Positions 7,649-15,548 of a stretch of 42,487 nt of DNA are shown here, one piece after another. A program made the position numbers and the translations under genes. The DNA is from SHLQ01 sp964445255 (GTDB lineage: Bacteria; Actinomycetota; Acidimicrobiia; Acidimicrobiales; SHLQ01). Location of the stretch: the NCBI GenBank assembly GCA_964445255.1, contig CAYUKM010000005.1:1-42487 (forward strand), read 5' to 3'. The notes under the pieces are model-generated. The model searched no databases. It was given only the letters and a program-made list of their open reading frames with translations, and was not told the origin of the DNA. Each line of letters opens with the position of its first letter. Position 1 is the first letter of the stretch.

Positions 7649-8889
7649 CCACCAATGCGACCTCGAACGACACCAGGCTCGACACGGTCGAGGATGCCGT
7701 TGAGGCCTTTAGAAACGGCGAGTTCGTTGTGGTCGTCGACGACGAGGACCGAGAGAACGAAGGCGATCTGATCATCGCCGCCGATGCGATGACCGAAGAG
7801 AAGATGGCCTTCATGATTCGTCACTCCAGCGGCGTGATTTGCGCGCCGATTCTGGAGGACCGGGCCGACGAGTTGCAACTGCCATTGATGGTGGCCGACA
7901 ACACCGAATCGCAGCGCACCGCCTTTACGATCACCGTCGACTTGATCGAAGGAAGCTCCACAGGCATTTCTGCAGCGGATCGAACCCGCACGGTCCTCGC
8001 GCTCGCCGACGACGAGCGCGAAGCCGACGAGTTCGCTCGCCCCGGCCACATCTTTCCGCTCCGCTCCCGTCCCGGTGGTGTGCTCAAGCGTGCCGGACAC
8101 ACCGAAGCTGCTATCGACTTGTGCGGAATTACGGGACGTTCGTTGGTCGGCGTGATCGGCGAGATCGTCAATGACGACGGCACAATGAAGCGCTTGGCCG
8201 AGTGTCGAGCGTTCGCAGACGAGCATGGTCTCAGGCTGATCTCGATCGCAGACCTGATTAGGTACCGGCGCAAAAGCGAGGATCTCGTTGAGCACTTTGC
8301 CGAGGCCATCATTCCCACCCGCCATGGTGATTTCACCGCCCATGCGTATCGCTCTCTGGTCGACGGCGAGGAGCACTTGGTCTACACGATGGGCGATATC
8401 AAGGCTGCGGAGGCACCGCTCGTGCGAGTGCACTCCGAATGTTTGACCGGGGACATCTTGGCCTCGGAGCGATGCGATTGCGGCTACCAACTGCAGGCCG
8501 CCCTCGAGATGATCGCTGAAGAAGGGTGCGGCGTGCTCGTGTATCTCCGGGGCCACGAAGGCCGCGGCATTGGACTCCTCCACAAGATCCGGGCCTACTC
8601 ACTACAAGATGGCGAAGGTCTCGACACCGTCGATGCCAACACCGCTCAGGGGCTACCCGTCGATTCTCGTGAGTATGGGGTTGGTGCAAACATCCTCGCC
8701 GACCTTGGCGTGTCCTCGATGCGCCTCATGACGAACAACCCGTCAAAGTTCGGTGGTCTCGCCGGTTACGGGCTAGAGATCGTCGAGCGGGTTCCGATTC
8801 AAGTTTCGTCGACGCCGAATCGTTCCCGCTACCTCGACACCAAACGCGACCGCATGGGTCACATCATGAACAATGGAGACGACACCTAG
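7645..8889 (+). CDS. ribBA: Bifunctional 3,4-dihydroxy-2-butanone-4-phosphate synthase / GTP cyclohydrolase II
   Basis: 414 aa fusion. The N-terminal DHBP synthase domain (about 10-205) has the acidic metal/substrate loop DDEDRENEGDL at about 32-42, the FTITVDL strand and RAGHTEAA. The C-terminal GTP cyclohydrolase II domain (about 212-400) has zinc ligands in the segment SECLTGDILASERCDCGYQL, then YLRGHEGRGIGL, and TNNPSKFGGL. It makes both precursors of the pathway, the four-carbon unit from ribulose 5-phosphate and the pyrimidine from GTP. It overlaps ribE by four bases and ribH by one base, so it is the middle gene of a tightly coupled operon under the FMN riboswitch. Confidence 0.96.
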   Translation: MTTNATSNDTRLDTVEDAVEAFRNGEFVVVVDDEDRENEGDLIIAADAMTEEKMAFMIRHSSGVICAPILEDRADELQLPLMVADNTESQRTAFTITVDLIEGSSTGISAADRTRTVLALADDEREADEFARPGHIFPLRSRPGGVLKRAGHTEAAIDLCGITGRSLVGVIGEIVNDDGTMKRLAECRAFADEHGLRLISIADLIRYRRKSEDLVEHFAEAIIPTRHGDFTAHAYRSLVDGEEHLVYTMGDIKAAEAPLVRVHSECLTGDILASERCDCGYQLQAALEMIAEEGCGVLVYLRGHEGRGIGLLHKIRAYSLQDGEGLDTVDANTAQGLPVDSREYGVGANILADLGVSSMRLMTNNPSKFGGLAGYGLEIVERVPIQVSSTPNRSRYLDTKRDRMGHIMNNGDDT

Positions 8890-9371
8890 TGGCATCCGGT
8901 GACGAGCGGGCAGAGACACTCAGCCTGGACGGCTCCGACCTTCGAATCGGAGTTATCGGCACCCGTTGGAACGCGGACATCGTGAAGCGACTGCGCGACG
9001 GCACCCATCGGGGCCTCGCAAGCTACGGAGTCACCGACATCATCGACCTCTCCGTGCCCGGTGCCTACGAGCTGCCGCTGGCCGCTCAGCTATTGGCGCG
9101 GTCTGGAACCGTCGATGGGATCGTCGTGATTGGCGCGGTCATCCGCGGTGAAACCACTCACTACGAACTCGTCGCTGGCGAATGTGGACGAGCCATTATG
9201 GACGTCCAATTGGCGACCGACACCCCGATAGGCATGGGGGTGCTGACAGTCGAAAACGAGGCTCAAGCCAAGGCCCGTAGCGAGGGGGAAGGCGGCCACA
9301 ACGTCGGCGAAGAAGCAGCAACGGTGGCCGTCGAACTCGCGGTTTTGAAGGCATCACTTACCAATCGGTAG
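8889..9371 (+). CDS. ribH: 6,7-dimethyl-8-ribityllumazine synthase
   Basis: 160 aa. Substrate-site motifs are in the usual order: RIGVIGTRWN near residue 20, the VPGAYELPLAA loop, GAVIRGETTHYELV with the catalytic histidine region, and MGVLTVEN. It condenses the RibA/RibD pyrimidine product with 3,4-dihydroxy-2-butanone 4-phosphate and normally forms a pentamer or 60-mer shell. The start is GTG at 8889, whose G is the last base of the ribBA TAG stop, so expression depends on translational coupling. It is the last gene of the operon; no ribD follows. Confidence 0.95.
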   Translation: MASGDERAETLSLDGSDLRIGVIGTRWNADIVKRLRDGTHRGLASYGVTDIIDLSVPGAYELPLAAQLLARSGTVDGIVVIGAVIRGETTHYELVAGECGRAIMDVQLATDTPIGMGVLTVENEAQAKARSEGEGGHNVGEEAATVAVELAVLKASLTNR

Positions 9372-9512
9372 AGACATACGTTCCGCGGTCGTAGTGATTA
9401 CGTATTCATATTTGTCATCCATTGAAATTGGTGCGATTTTCGAATGCCGACAAGTTGAAATAATTTGACGTAGAGTGGTCACGCCTGTTTAGGGAACCGC
9501 CGTCCCTTCTCA

Positions 9513-9562
9513 GGAAGTCCCCGGACGCGTTCCGCCACGCGTCCGGGGGCGCTTCCAATTTT
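9513..9562 (+). terminator. Strong terminator downstream of ribH, possibly of a short RNA
   Basis: An 11-bp perfect stem (9519-9529 with 9538-9548, CCCCGGACGCG / CGCGTCCGGGG) with an 8-base loop, extended by GGAAG (9513-9517) and CTTCC (9552-9556) across small bulges, is followed by AATTTT. It sits about 150 bases after the ribH stop. The intervening bases 9372-9480 are clearly AT-richer than the surroundings and contain TTGAAA, TTGACG and TAGAGT promoter-like hexamers, so this could also end an independent short transcript starting near 9480. For the rib operon it is the only good terminator. Confidence 0.75.
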
Positions 9563-9565
9563 GGG

Positions 9566-9790
9566 CTAGCTCGAAAGCAGGCTCACCAGCGCCCAGATCG
9601 TCATGACCGCGCCAAGGGCCACGAAGGCCAACGTGCGGACCAGCGGAGGCCGATCGAGATCGGTGTCATTGCGTTTGGTCTCGGGCGGCTTGATCAGCGC
9701 GAAGATCGGACCGACCACTAGCGCACCGCCAAAGGCAAGGGCGAGCAGGGGCAACAGGTTCTCGCCAAGAAAAAGTGCTTGCGCTAACAC
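9566..9790 (-). CDS. Small two-helix membrane protein
   Basis: 74 aa from a GTG start preceded by GAGAGAA. Two hydrophobic segments, about residues 10-32 and 50-72, flank a short polar charged loop (KPPETKRNDTDLDRPP). It ends four bases from the terminator after ribH. I do not recognise a family. Clear membrane topology and a purine-rich leader support it as real. About 215 non-coding bases (9791-10004) separate it from the lipoprotein gene upstream on the same strand; I see no certain signal in them. Confidence 0.6.
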   Translation of the reverse strand: MLAQALFLGENLLPLLALAFGGALVVGPIFALIKPPETKRNDTDLDRPPLVRTLAFVALGAVMTIWALVSLLSS

Positions 9791-10004
9791 GAAATTCTCT
9801 CAAGGTCTCGGAGTTTGATCCCGATGCTACTGGTGTCTGGTGATTCGCCCTCGCCGGACATCTCAGTGGGAAATAGGTAGGGGTCACGGACTCCCTCCAC
9901 GCATCACAACCGGTACCCAGTACTGGTCTGACCCGTGGCCTCTACCTCCCCTGTGAGTAGGCGACGTTGCGAGCGCAGCGAGCAACTCGGTTAGCAGACG
10001 GCGC

Positions 10005-10781
10005 CTATCCAGCCTGGTCGAGATACCACTGGCGAAGGATGGGGTTGTCGAACTGACCGACTTCTTCGCGGGTCATCATGAGGTTCTCGTCGGGAATCTC
10101 AAATCGGACGCTTGAGCCAAGGTCCTCGACCTCAACCAACCAGTCTGGTCCGACGAAGATTCGCCCTTCGGTCTCCCCCGGCACAAGCTCGTAGAACACA
10201 TCGGGCATCTCCGCTGCAACACCATCAATGACCTCAAAGGTGCTCGCTGAGGTTGGAAGCTCGCCAGTCTCAAGAGGCTGAATGACTGCGGCAATCATCT
10301 CACCAAAGAACAACGGGTTGAATACTTCCTCGGTTGCTCGGAGGTCCTGACCAATAAAGACTTCATTGCCGACCCGGAAGGCTCGCAAGACCACGCCGTC
10401 GCCACGGAACATCGCCAACACGTCACCCTCGCGTGCGTCTTGCCATCGAAGCGTCACGCCCTCACCTCCAGTGAAGCCGCCCGTGATCTCCAGGGTTGGG
10501 TCAAATTCGAACTCGATCGCCGTACTCACCGAAGCCGACGTCACGTCGGTCCAGAGTTGATTGTCGGTCTGTGGTGCCTTCTCGTCGGCAAACGCTAGAG
10601 CCTCAACCACCGTGGTCTCGGTCGTACTGGCAACTACCGCCGACGTATCGTTCGACACGCTCTCCTCAATCACGGCCTCCGGGGCAGCCTGAGCGCTATC
10701 TGGCACGTCAGTTCCACACGTGGCAGCAACAAGGGCTAAGCCCGCGAACATGACCACGAGACGATTCGGAGAATTCCTCAT
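10005..10781 (-). CDS. Secreted or lipid-anchored protein of unknown function
   Basis: 258 aa with start ATG 10781. The N-terminus has a basic start (MRNSPNRL), a hydrophobic core and the lipobox-like AATC; threonine before the cysteine is unusual, so lipidation is uncertain. A Ser/Thr/Glu-rich linker (about 25-60) leads to a beta-rich region that resembles LppX/LprG-type antiparallel sheets in pattern (alternating hydrophobic strands, ELVPGE, FVGPDWLVEV), which is only a guess. A frame extension to 10841 exists but would put about 20 polar residues before the signal sequence. An inverted repeat touches the start codon, and no Shine-Dalgarno is visible, so a leaderless mRNA is possible. Confidence 0.65.
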   Translation of the reverse strand: MRNSPNRLVVMFAGLALVAATCGTDVPDSAQAAPEAVIEESVSNDTSAVVASTTETTVVEALAFADEKAPQTDNQLWTDVTSASVSTAIEFEFDPTLEITGGFTGGEGVTLRWQDAREGDVLAMFRGDGVVLRAFRVGNEVFIGQDLRATEEVFNPLFFGEMIAAVIQPLETGELPTSASTFEVIDGVAAEMPDVFYELVPGETEGRIFVGPDWLVEVEDLGSSVRFEIPDENLMMTREEVGQFDNPILRQWYLDQAG

Positions 10782-10800
10782 ATAGGCCAATCGGCCTATA
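10781..10800. promoter_or_regulatory. Perfect 8-bp inverted repeat at the lipoprotein start codon
   Basis: TATAGGCC-AATC-GGCCTATA is a perfect dyad of two 8-base arms with a 4-base centre. Its edge overlaps the ATG at 10781 of the lipoprotein gene on the minus strand. The size and symmetry fit an operator for a dimeric repressor, and its TATA ends could include a -10 region. There is no T-run, so it is not a terminator. Confidence 0.5.
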
Positions 10801-10895
10801 CCCAAGAAATTCAAGAGCTTGGACGAATCGCCGACGATCATCCCGGCCGCAGTGTCTGCGACGTTCTCGGTCGGCCTACAGTGCGCCGATTCGCG

Positions 10896-12299
10896 CTACA
10901 TGGCTTGGGCGGGATTGCGGGCCATATTGGCGAAGCGAGTGTATTGGGGGAGGAAGGCCAGACGGATGGTGTCGGTTGGGCCGTTGCGGTGTTTGGCGAT
11001 GATGACTTCGGCGATGCCTTGGTCTTGGCTGTCGGGGTTGTAGACCTCGTCGCGGTACAGGAACATCACGACGTCGGCGTCCTGTTCGATCGCGCCGGAC
11101 TCGCGAAGGTCGGCGAGCATCGGCCGCTTGTCCTGGCGTGACTCGAGCGACCTCGAAAGCTGCGACAGACCAACGACGGGTACCTCGAGCTCACGAGCGA
11201 GGACCTTGAGGTTACGTGAGATCTCGGAGATCTCGACCTGGCGACTCTCGGCACCGGAACGGCCGGTCATGAGCTGGATGTAGTCGACCACGACCAACCC
11301 GAGATCGCCGACCTGCGACTTGAGCCGGCGGGCACGACCGCGAATGTCCATCACCGTGAGGGCCGGGTTGTCGTCGATCCAGATCGGGGCTTCGGACAGA
11401 CGGGCTACACCGTGGCTGATCTTGGTCCAGTCGGACTCGTCAAGGCGACCATCTCGCATGTTCTTGGAATCGACCCGAGACTCTGAGCACAACATGCGTT
11501 GCGACAATTCGAGCTGTCCCATCTCCAAGGAGAAAATGAGCACCGGTTTGCCGCCCTCGACGGCCGCGTGCGACGCGATGTTGAGCGCGAAACTCGTCTT
11601 GCCCATCGCGGGGCGAGCACCAATGACATACAGGGCGTTGGGTTGCATACCCGAGAGCAGATCGTCGAGGTCGACGAACCCGGTCGGTGTGCCGGTGATG
11701 CCCTCGCCACGCTCGTAGAGCATCTCGAGACGATCGAGGCTCTGCTCGATCATGGTTCGCATATCGGCCATGGTGTCGCTGGCCCGACCTTGGGCAACCT
11801 CGAACATCATGTGCTCGGCCTGATCGACAGCCTTGACGACGTCCTCGGGGCGGTCGTAGGCAATCTCCGCGATCTCGTTGCCGACGCTGATGAGTCGGCG
11901 CAGCGTGGCGTTCTCGCGAACGATCTGGGCGTACTTCTTTGCGCCGGTCACCGCGGGCGCCTGGGACTGGAGGTCGAGCAACATGGCAGGCCCGCCCATG
12001 CCTTGGAGCAGATCGTTGCGATCGAGGAGATCGCCGACGGTCACCACGTCGGCCTCGTCGCCAGCGCCATAGAGCGTGGTGATGGCATCGAAGATGTGTT
12101 GATGCGCTGGACGGTAGAAGTGCGCGGCCTCAACGACCTCGAGCGCGTTCGCGATCGCATCACGAGACAACAACATGACACCGAGAAGCGACTGCTCGAC
12201 CTGGATGTTGTGTGGAGGAGTGCGTCCTGTCTTGGACTCGATCGATCGCGCCGGGCCGTCGTCAAACGGCGGTGGTAGCTCATCGAGAAAGTCAGACAT
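10896..12299 (-). CDS. dnaB: Replicative DNA helicase DnaB
   Basis: 467 aa. N-terminal DnaB domain (about 30-130, starting HNIQVEQSLLGVML), linker, and C-terminal RecA-like ATPase with Walker A GARPAMGKTS at about 227-236, the LIFSLEM segment, and Walker B LVVVDYIQLM. An arginine-finger/DNA-binding region LRESGAIEQDADVVMFLYR follows. It unwinds DNA ahead of the fork. No intein is present, unlike in several mycobacteria. It lies downstream of rpsF-ssb-rpsR-rplI, but a terminator and 417 non-coding bases separate it, so it should have its own promoter, in a region with DnaA-box-like sites. Confidence 0.97.
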   Translation of the reverse strand: MSDFLDELPPPFDDGPARSIESKTGRTPPHNIQVEQSLLGVMLLSRDAIANALEVVEAAHFYRPAHQHIFDAITTLYGAGDEADVVTVGDLLDRNDLLQGMGGPAMLLDLQSQAPAVTGAKKYAQIVRENATLRRLISVGNEIAEIAYDRPEDVVKAVDQAEHMMFEVAQGRASDTMADMRTMIEQSLDRLEMLYERGEGITGTPTGFVDLDDLLSGMQPNALYVIGARPAMGKTSFALNIASHAAVEGGKPVLIFSLEMGQLELSQRMLCSESRVDSKNMRDGRLDESDWTKISHGVARLSEAPIWIDDNPALTVMDIRGRARRLKSQVGDLGLVVVDYIQLMTGRSGAESRQVEISEISRNLKVLARELEVPVVGLSQLSRSLESRQDKRPMLADLRESGAIEQDADVVMFLYRDEVYNPDSQDQGIAEVIIAKHRNGPTDTIRLAFLPQYTRFANMARNPAQAM

Positions 12300-12447
12300 G
12301 GCGCGGTTCTTCCTTGCCGGTACTCACAGCGTGTGCGGTCCGGTATTACTAGTGTGGCTGTGGCTTGTGACAGCGGGGGCGATGGTCGAAAGCGCCTAAC
12401 GCGCTGAGGGGCTCATGTACTCTGCCCGACACATCCTGTGAGTCGCT

Positions 12448-12594
12448 AGTGGACAAACGGAGAAACTTGGTGGACAACGCCAAGCGATAGAAGAAGGAAC
12501 GTGCCGGGATTGTGGATGCTGTGTGGAAACATTGCAAGATGCGAACCCGAGGTCTCTGTTTTCTATGGGGAAATAGGGTTATGAACAATCCACA
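12448..12594. promoter_or_regulatory. Cluster of DnaA-box-like nonamers in the 417-bp dnaB upstream region
   Basis: The gene-free stretch 12300-12716 is AT-richer than its surroundings. Within it I see AGTGGACAA (12448-12456) and GGTGGACAA (12469-12477), each one mismatch from the reverse of the high-GC actinobacterial box TTGTCCACA; TGTGGATGC (12511-12519) and TGTGGAAAC (12522-12530), two mismatches from TGTGGATAA; and CAATCCACA (12586-12594), two mismatches from TTATCCACA. Five such nonamers in 150 bp is suggestive of DnaA binding, either for dnaB autocontrol or as part of an origin. None is perfect and dnaA is not adjacent. Confidence 0.4.
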
Positions 12595-12656
12595 GGGTCG
12601 AGGTTTTAGCCGCGGGAAAATGCATCAACATTTTCCAGAAAACACACCTGGAGTCC

Positions 12657-12692
12657 AAAACGACAAATGGACCGCCACATAGTGACGGTCCA
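12657..12692 (-). terminator. Terminator of the rpsF-ssb-rpsR-rplI operon
   Basis: Read on the minus strand: TGGACCGTCAC, loop TAT, GTGGCGGTCCA, an 11-bp stem with one T-G wobble (12682-12692 with 12668-12678), followed by TTTGTCGTTTT. It begins 25 bases after the rplI stop codon. It separates the ribosomal-protein operon from dnaB. Confidence 0.85.
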
Positions 12693-12716
12693 CAGTCGTA
12701 TCGGTTGAGATTTCGG

Positions 12717-13169
12717 CTAGTCCTCTTCGGCGACAATCTCCACCGTTACCGGGAACTCGACCTGGGAATGAATCTTGGTCATCACCATGTGCTGGCCAAG
12801 GGTCTTCAACGAGCCGTCGAGCTGGAACGCCTTGCGATCGACAGGATGACCTGACTGGGCTTCGACAACAGTGGCGATGTCGGCTGCTGTTACCGACCCG
12901 AACAGGGTTCCGCTCTCATCGGTCTTGGCCGAAATGGTGAAGACCTGCGGCACCAGGGCAGCAGCAACTTGATCTGCCTCAGCCCGGTTGGCCTCGTTCT
13001 TCGCGGCTGCAGCACGACGCATAGCTTCTGCTTCTGCCTCGGCTCCCTTCGTGGCCTTGTATCCGAGACCACGAGGAAGCAGGTAGTTGCGGAAGTATCC
13101 GTCGGCAACCGAGACGATGTCGCCTCGAGTTCCGAGACCATCTACGTCTTGTTTCAAGATGACGTCCAT
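12717..13169 (-). CDS. rplI: 50S ribosomal protein L9
   Basis: 150 aa, the usual length. The N-terminal 23S rRNA-binding domain starts MDVILKQDVDGLGTRGDIV and has DGYFRNYLLPRGLGYKAT; a long connecting helix rich in Ala/Glu (about 40-75) leads to the C-terminal domain ending in VEFPVTVEIV. It binds near the L1 stalk and helps keep frame. Its ATG overlaps the rpsR stop (TGATG arrangement), so the two are translationally coupled. Last gene of the rpsF-ssb-rpsR-rplI operon. Confidence 0.96.
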   Translation of the reverse strand: MDVILKQDVDGLGTRGDIVSVADGYFRNYLLPRGLGYKATKGAEAEAEAMRRAAAAKNEANRAEADQVAAALVPQVFTISAKTDESGTLFGSVTAADIATVVEAQSGHPVDRKAFQLDGSLKTLGQHMVMTKIHSQVEFPVTVEIVAEED

Positions 13170-13636
13170 CAGCTCTCCTCTGTTCCTTCGACAACCTCAG
13201 CGACCTCGGTAGGCGTCGCCTCTGCAGGAGCCTCGGTGGTCTCCGGTGCGTCGGTCGCTTCTGCGTCCGCTGGCTTCTTATCGTCGCGTGGACCGCGATC
13301 CTCGCGTGGGCCGCGGTCGCCGCGATCTCCGCGGTCGCCCCGGTCGCGATCTCGACCGCGGTTGTTGCGTTGGGTCGTTACGCGAGTTGCGTATGGCAGC
13401 AGGGCCATCTCCCGAGCGTTCTTGATCGCTCGAGCGACTTCGGCCTGCTGCTGGGTGTCGTTACCCGATACGCGGCGAGCGCGGATCTTTGCTCGGTCGG
13501 ACATGAACCGCTTGAGCAGGTTGACGTCCTTGTAGTCGATGTAGTCGACCTTCTCGGTCGTGAGGACCGAGACCTTCTTCTTCGCGCGACGGCCGTCGTC
13601 GCGCTTGGATTTACGTGGGGGTGGCTTCTTGGCCAT
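13169..13636 (-). CDS. rpsR: 30S ribosomal protein S18 with long charged C-terminal extension
   Basis: 155 aa against about 75-90 for typical S18. The conserved S18 core runs from about 27 to 88 (VDYIDYKDVNLLKRFMSD, KIRARRVSGND, AIKNAREMALLPYAT). Residues 91-155 are an extension: an Arg/Asp/Gly run made of DRG triplets (about 93-121), then an acidic, Ala/Thr/Glu/Pro-rich tail. The extension is in frame without a stop and ends at the rplI overlap, so it is not a frameshift product. S18 lies on the 30S platform next to S6. The tail could reach the mRNA exit region or bind RNA; that is inference. Confidence 0.95.
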   Translation of the reverse strand: MAKKPPPRKSKRDDGRRAKKKVSVLTTEKVDYIDYKDVNLLKRFMSDRAKIRARRVSGNDTQQQAEVARAIKNAREMALLPYATRVTTQRNNRGRDRDRGDRGDRGDRGPREDRGPRDDKKPADAEATDAPETTEAPAEATPTEVAEVVEGTEES

Positions 13637-13669
13637 AAGTGGTGTTCCTTAGTGAGAATGTGTGGTGCC

Positions 13670-14134
13670 CTAGAAGGGCTCTTCGTTCATGTCGTACTGG
13701 GGGGCAGGTGCTGGGGTGTTTGCGACCGGGCGTTGTTGGCCACCGCCGCCTCCACCTTGTCCTTGGCCAGCGCCGGGACCGTTGTACTCGTTGCGGGTGA
13801 GCTCTGCGGTGGCCCACTTGAGGCTTGGAGCGACATCGTCTGCGATGATCTCGACCTTTGACCGCTTGTCGCCGTCGTTGTTCTGCCACGAACGCTGATC
13901 GAGGCGGCCATAGACCACTACTCGGGAGCCCTTGGTGAGTGAATCGCTTACGTTCTCGGCCAACTGACGCCAGCAAGTGACGTCGAAGTACGAGACTTTG
14001 TCCTCTTGGCCATCTCGGCCCTTCATGTTCCATGCCACGCCGAAGTTTGCGACTGCTGCGCCGCTCGGGGTGAAACGAAGTTCTGGATCGCGGGTGAGGT
14101 TCCCGACGATCGTTACGGTGTTGTCAAACGCCAT
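13670..14134 (-). CDS. ssb: Single-stranded DNA-binding protein
   Basis: 154 aa. OB-fold at about 1-110, starting MAFDNTVTIVGNLTRDPELR, with the YFDVTCWRQLAENV segment and SRVVVYGRLDQRSW. A Gly/Gln/Pro-rich flexible linker (about 118-146) precedes the acidic tip MNEEPF, which corresponds to the DDxxPF partner-binding tail of SSB. It coats single-stranded DNA and recruits replication and repair proteins. It sits between rpsF and rpsR in the classical order. Confidence 0.96.
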   Translation of the reverse strand: MAFDNTVTIVGNLTRDPELRFTPSGAAVANFGVAWNMKGRDGQEDKVSYFDVTCWRQLAENVSDSLTKGSRVVVYGRLDQRSWQNNDGDKRSKVEIIADDVAPSLKWATAELTRNEYNGPGAGQGQGGGGGGQQRPVANTPAPAPQYDMNEEPF

Positions 14135-14158
14135 GGTGTGTACGCGCCTTTCCCGGCT

Positions 14159-14497
14159 TTATGCCGAGCTCGCGGCACCCAGAAGGCCTCGCTTGGTGGC
14201 CTCTGACTCTGGGAGCCGAATGATCTTGTGGCGGACGACATCGTCCGCGAGACGAAGAGCACGATCCTGTGAAGACAGGTCCTTGTACTCCGGGAGCAGG
14301 ATCTCAAGCACCACGTAGATGCCTTCCCACTTGTGGTTGATCCGGTAGGCAAAGCGGCGCTTTCCCCAGTGATCGACCGAGGCCACTGAACCACCCTCGG
14401 CTTCAACCGTTTCGGTAATCAGTGACTTCAAGTGACCCTGAATCGCTGCATCAGCAACGTCAGCGTCAAAAATGACCATCAATTCGTACGCTCGCAT
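14159..14497 (-). CDS. rpsF: 30S ribosomal protein S6
   Basis: 112 aa beginning MRAYELMVIFDADV, the usual S6 N-terminus, with GGSVASVDHWGKRRFAYRI and the C-terminal strand RALRLADDVVRHKIIRL. Start ATG 14497 is chosen because GGGAGGTGAT lies about ten bases upstream; a frame extension to 14533 would include that site. S6 pairs with S18 on the 30S platform. First gene of the operon; the 140 bases upstream to 14676 should hold its promoter, but no hexamer pair is convincing. Confidence 0.95.
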   Translation of the reverse strand: MRAYELMVIFDADVADAAIQGHLKSLITETVEAEGGSVASVDHWGKRRFAYRINHKWEGIYVVLEILLPEYKDLSSQDRALRLADDVVRHKIIRLPESEATKRGLLGAASSA

Positions 14498-14676
14498 GTG
14501 GAGCATCACCTCCCTATGGACTCGGTTCTTCACCGAGGCTCCGACTTTCGGAGCAGGGCATCTGTTTTCAGATTGCTGACATTTCTAACGACGGTCCGGG
14601 GACCACGCCAAAAACGTCAACACCTGATGCTACAAACACCGAGACGTAAATCCGAATTTGGATCGTGAGAAAGAAC

Positions 14677-15462
14677 CTAGTCGAGCCCTGTGACAGGAAC
14701 GACTGCTCCTTCTTCAGCAAAGACCTTTGAACGTCCGGCAATCACATAGGCCGCCCACGCGAGCCCCAGGATCGGAACGCCGTACAGCAGCGACAAGAAC
14801 GCCGATGCACCCGAGCTGTTCGCCGCGTTGATGGTCGCGACCAGAACAGCGGCGGCCGCGCCGGGAGCGAGAATCACAAAGGCAGCCTGATGGAATCGGC
14901 GCCGCCAGCGCCCTGTGTATTGGGCAGCGACGAGCAAGAAGAATCCGATCGGAATCAGCGCGTTCGGGATTTCAGATGGAATGACCTCGTCGGGTCGCAC
15001 CGCGGCAAGCGCAGGATTGCTTTCAATGAGCACAATCCCCGCAATGGCTCCCACCATCACGCACACAAGGCCAATACGCGGGCTAACCGTATCGAGCAGT
15101 CGCCCCTCGTTTCGCCACATCCCATGAGAACAAAGCAGGATCCCGATCAGGCTCAGCGTTTGCGCGATGACCAACACCCACAAGTTTTGGAACAGACCAA
15201 ACCCCAAGAGAAAGAGCACAGGGGGTAATGCACACAGTGCAGCGATCGCCATTTCTCCGTACGCAGTTTCGTCGTCAGCGCGCGTATCAAGGGTGGTACG
15301 TACCGCAGCCGGAAAGAGTGCACCCGCGAAGCTGACAGCCGCCCCCCGCCCCGCGGTGTCTCGAACAACATTCAGCTCAGCCAGCCACTCATCGCGGTAG
15401 CGCTGATGCAGGTCGCTTGGCAGCAACGCTGCGGCAACCCTCGCCAACAGATCAGAAACCAT
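14677..15462 (-). CDS. Integral membrane protein of unknown function
   Basis: 261 aa. A short cytoplasmic N-terminus has LLPSDLHQRYRDEWLAEL, a motif I know from many actinobacterial membrane proteins that often sit beside PadR-type regulators. About seven hydrophobic segments follow between residues 40 and 250. No catalytic motif is visible. No PadR gene is present next to it here. It ends 144 bases upstream of rpsF on the same strand. Confidence 0.7.
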   Translation of the reverse strand: MVSDLLARVAAALLPSDLHQRYRDEWLAELNVVRDTAGRGAAVSFAGALFPAAVRTTLDTRADDETAYGEMAIAALCALPPVLFLLGFGLFQNLWVLVIAQTLSLIGILLCSHGMWRNEGRLLDTVSPRIGLVCVMVGAIAGIVLIESNPALAAVRPDEVIPSEIPNALIPIGFFLLVAAQYTGRWRRRFHQAAFVILAPGAAAAVLVATINAANSSGASAFLSLLYGVPILGLAWAAYVIAGRSKVFAEEGAVVPVTGLD

Positions 15463-15548
15463 GTACCGAAATCCCCGCGGAGTTCATAGTGGCATTCTAC
15501 TGGAGTCGACCGAAGGCCTCGTGCATCACCGCAAAGCCAACGATCCAG

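Noticed and set aside
7435..8583. 382-codon minus-strand open frame opposite ribE/ribBA
   Set aside because: Antisense shadow of well-recognised genes.
11499..12278. 259-codon plus-strand open frame opposite dnaB
   Set aside because: Antisense shadow of DnaB.
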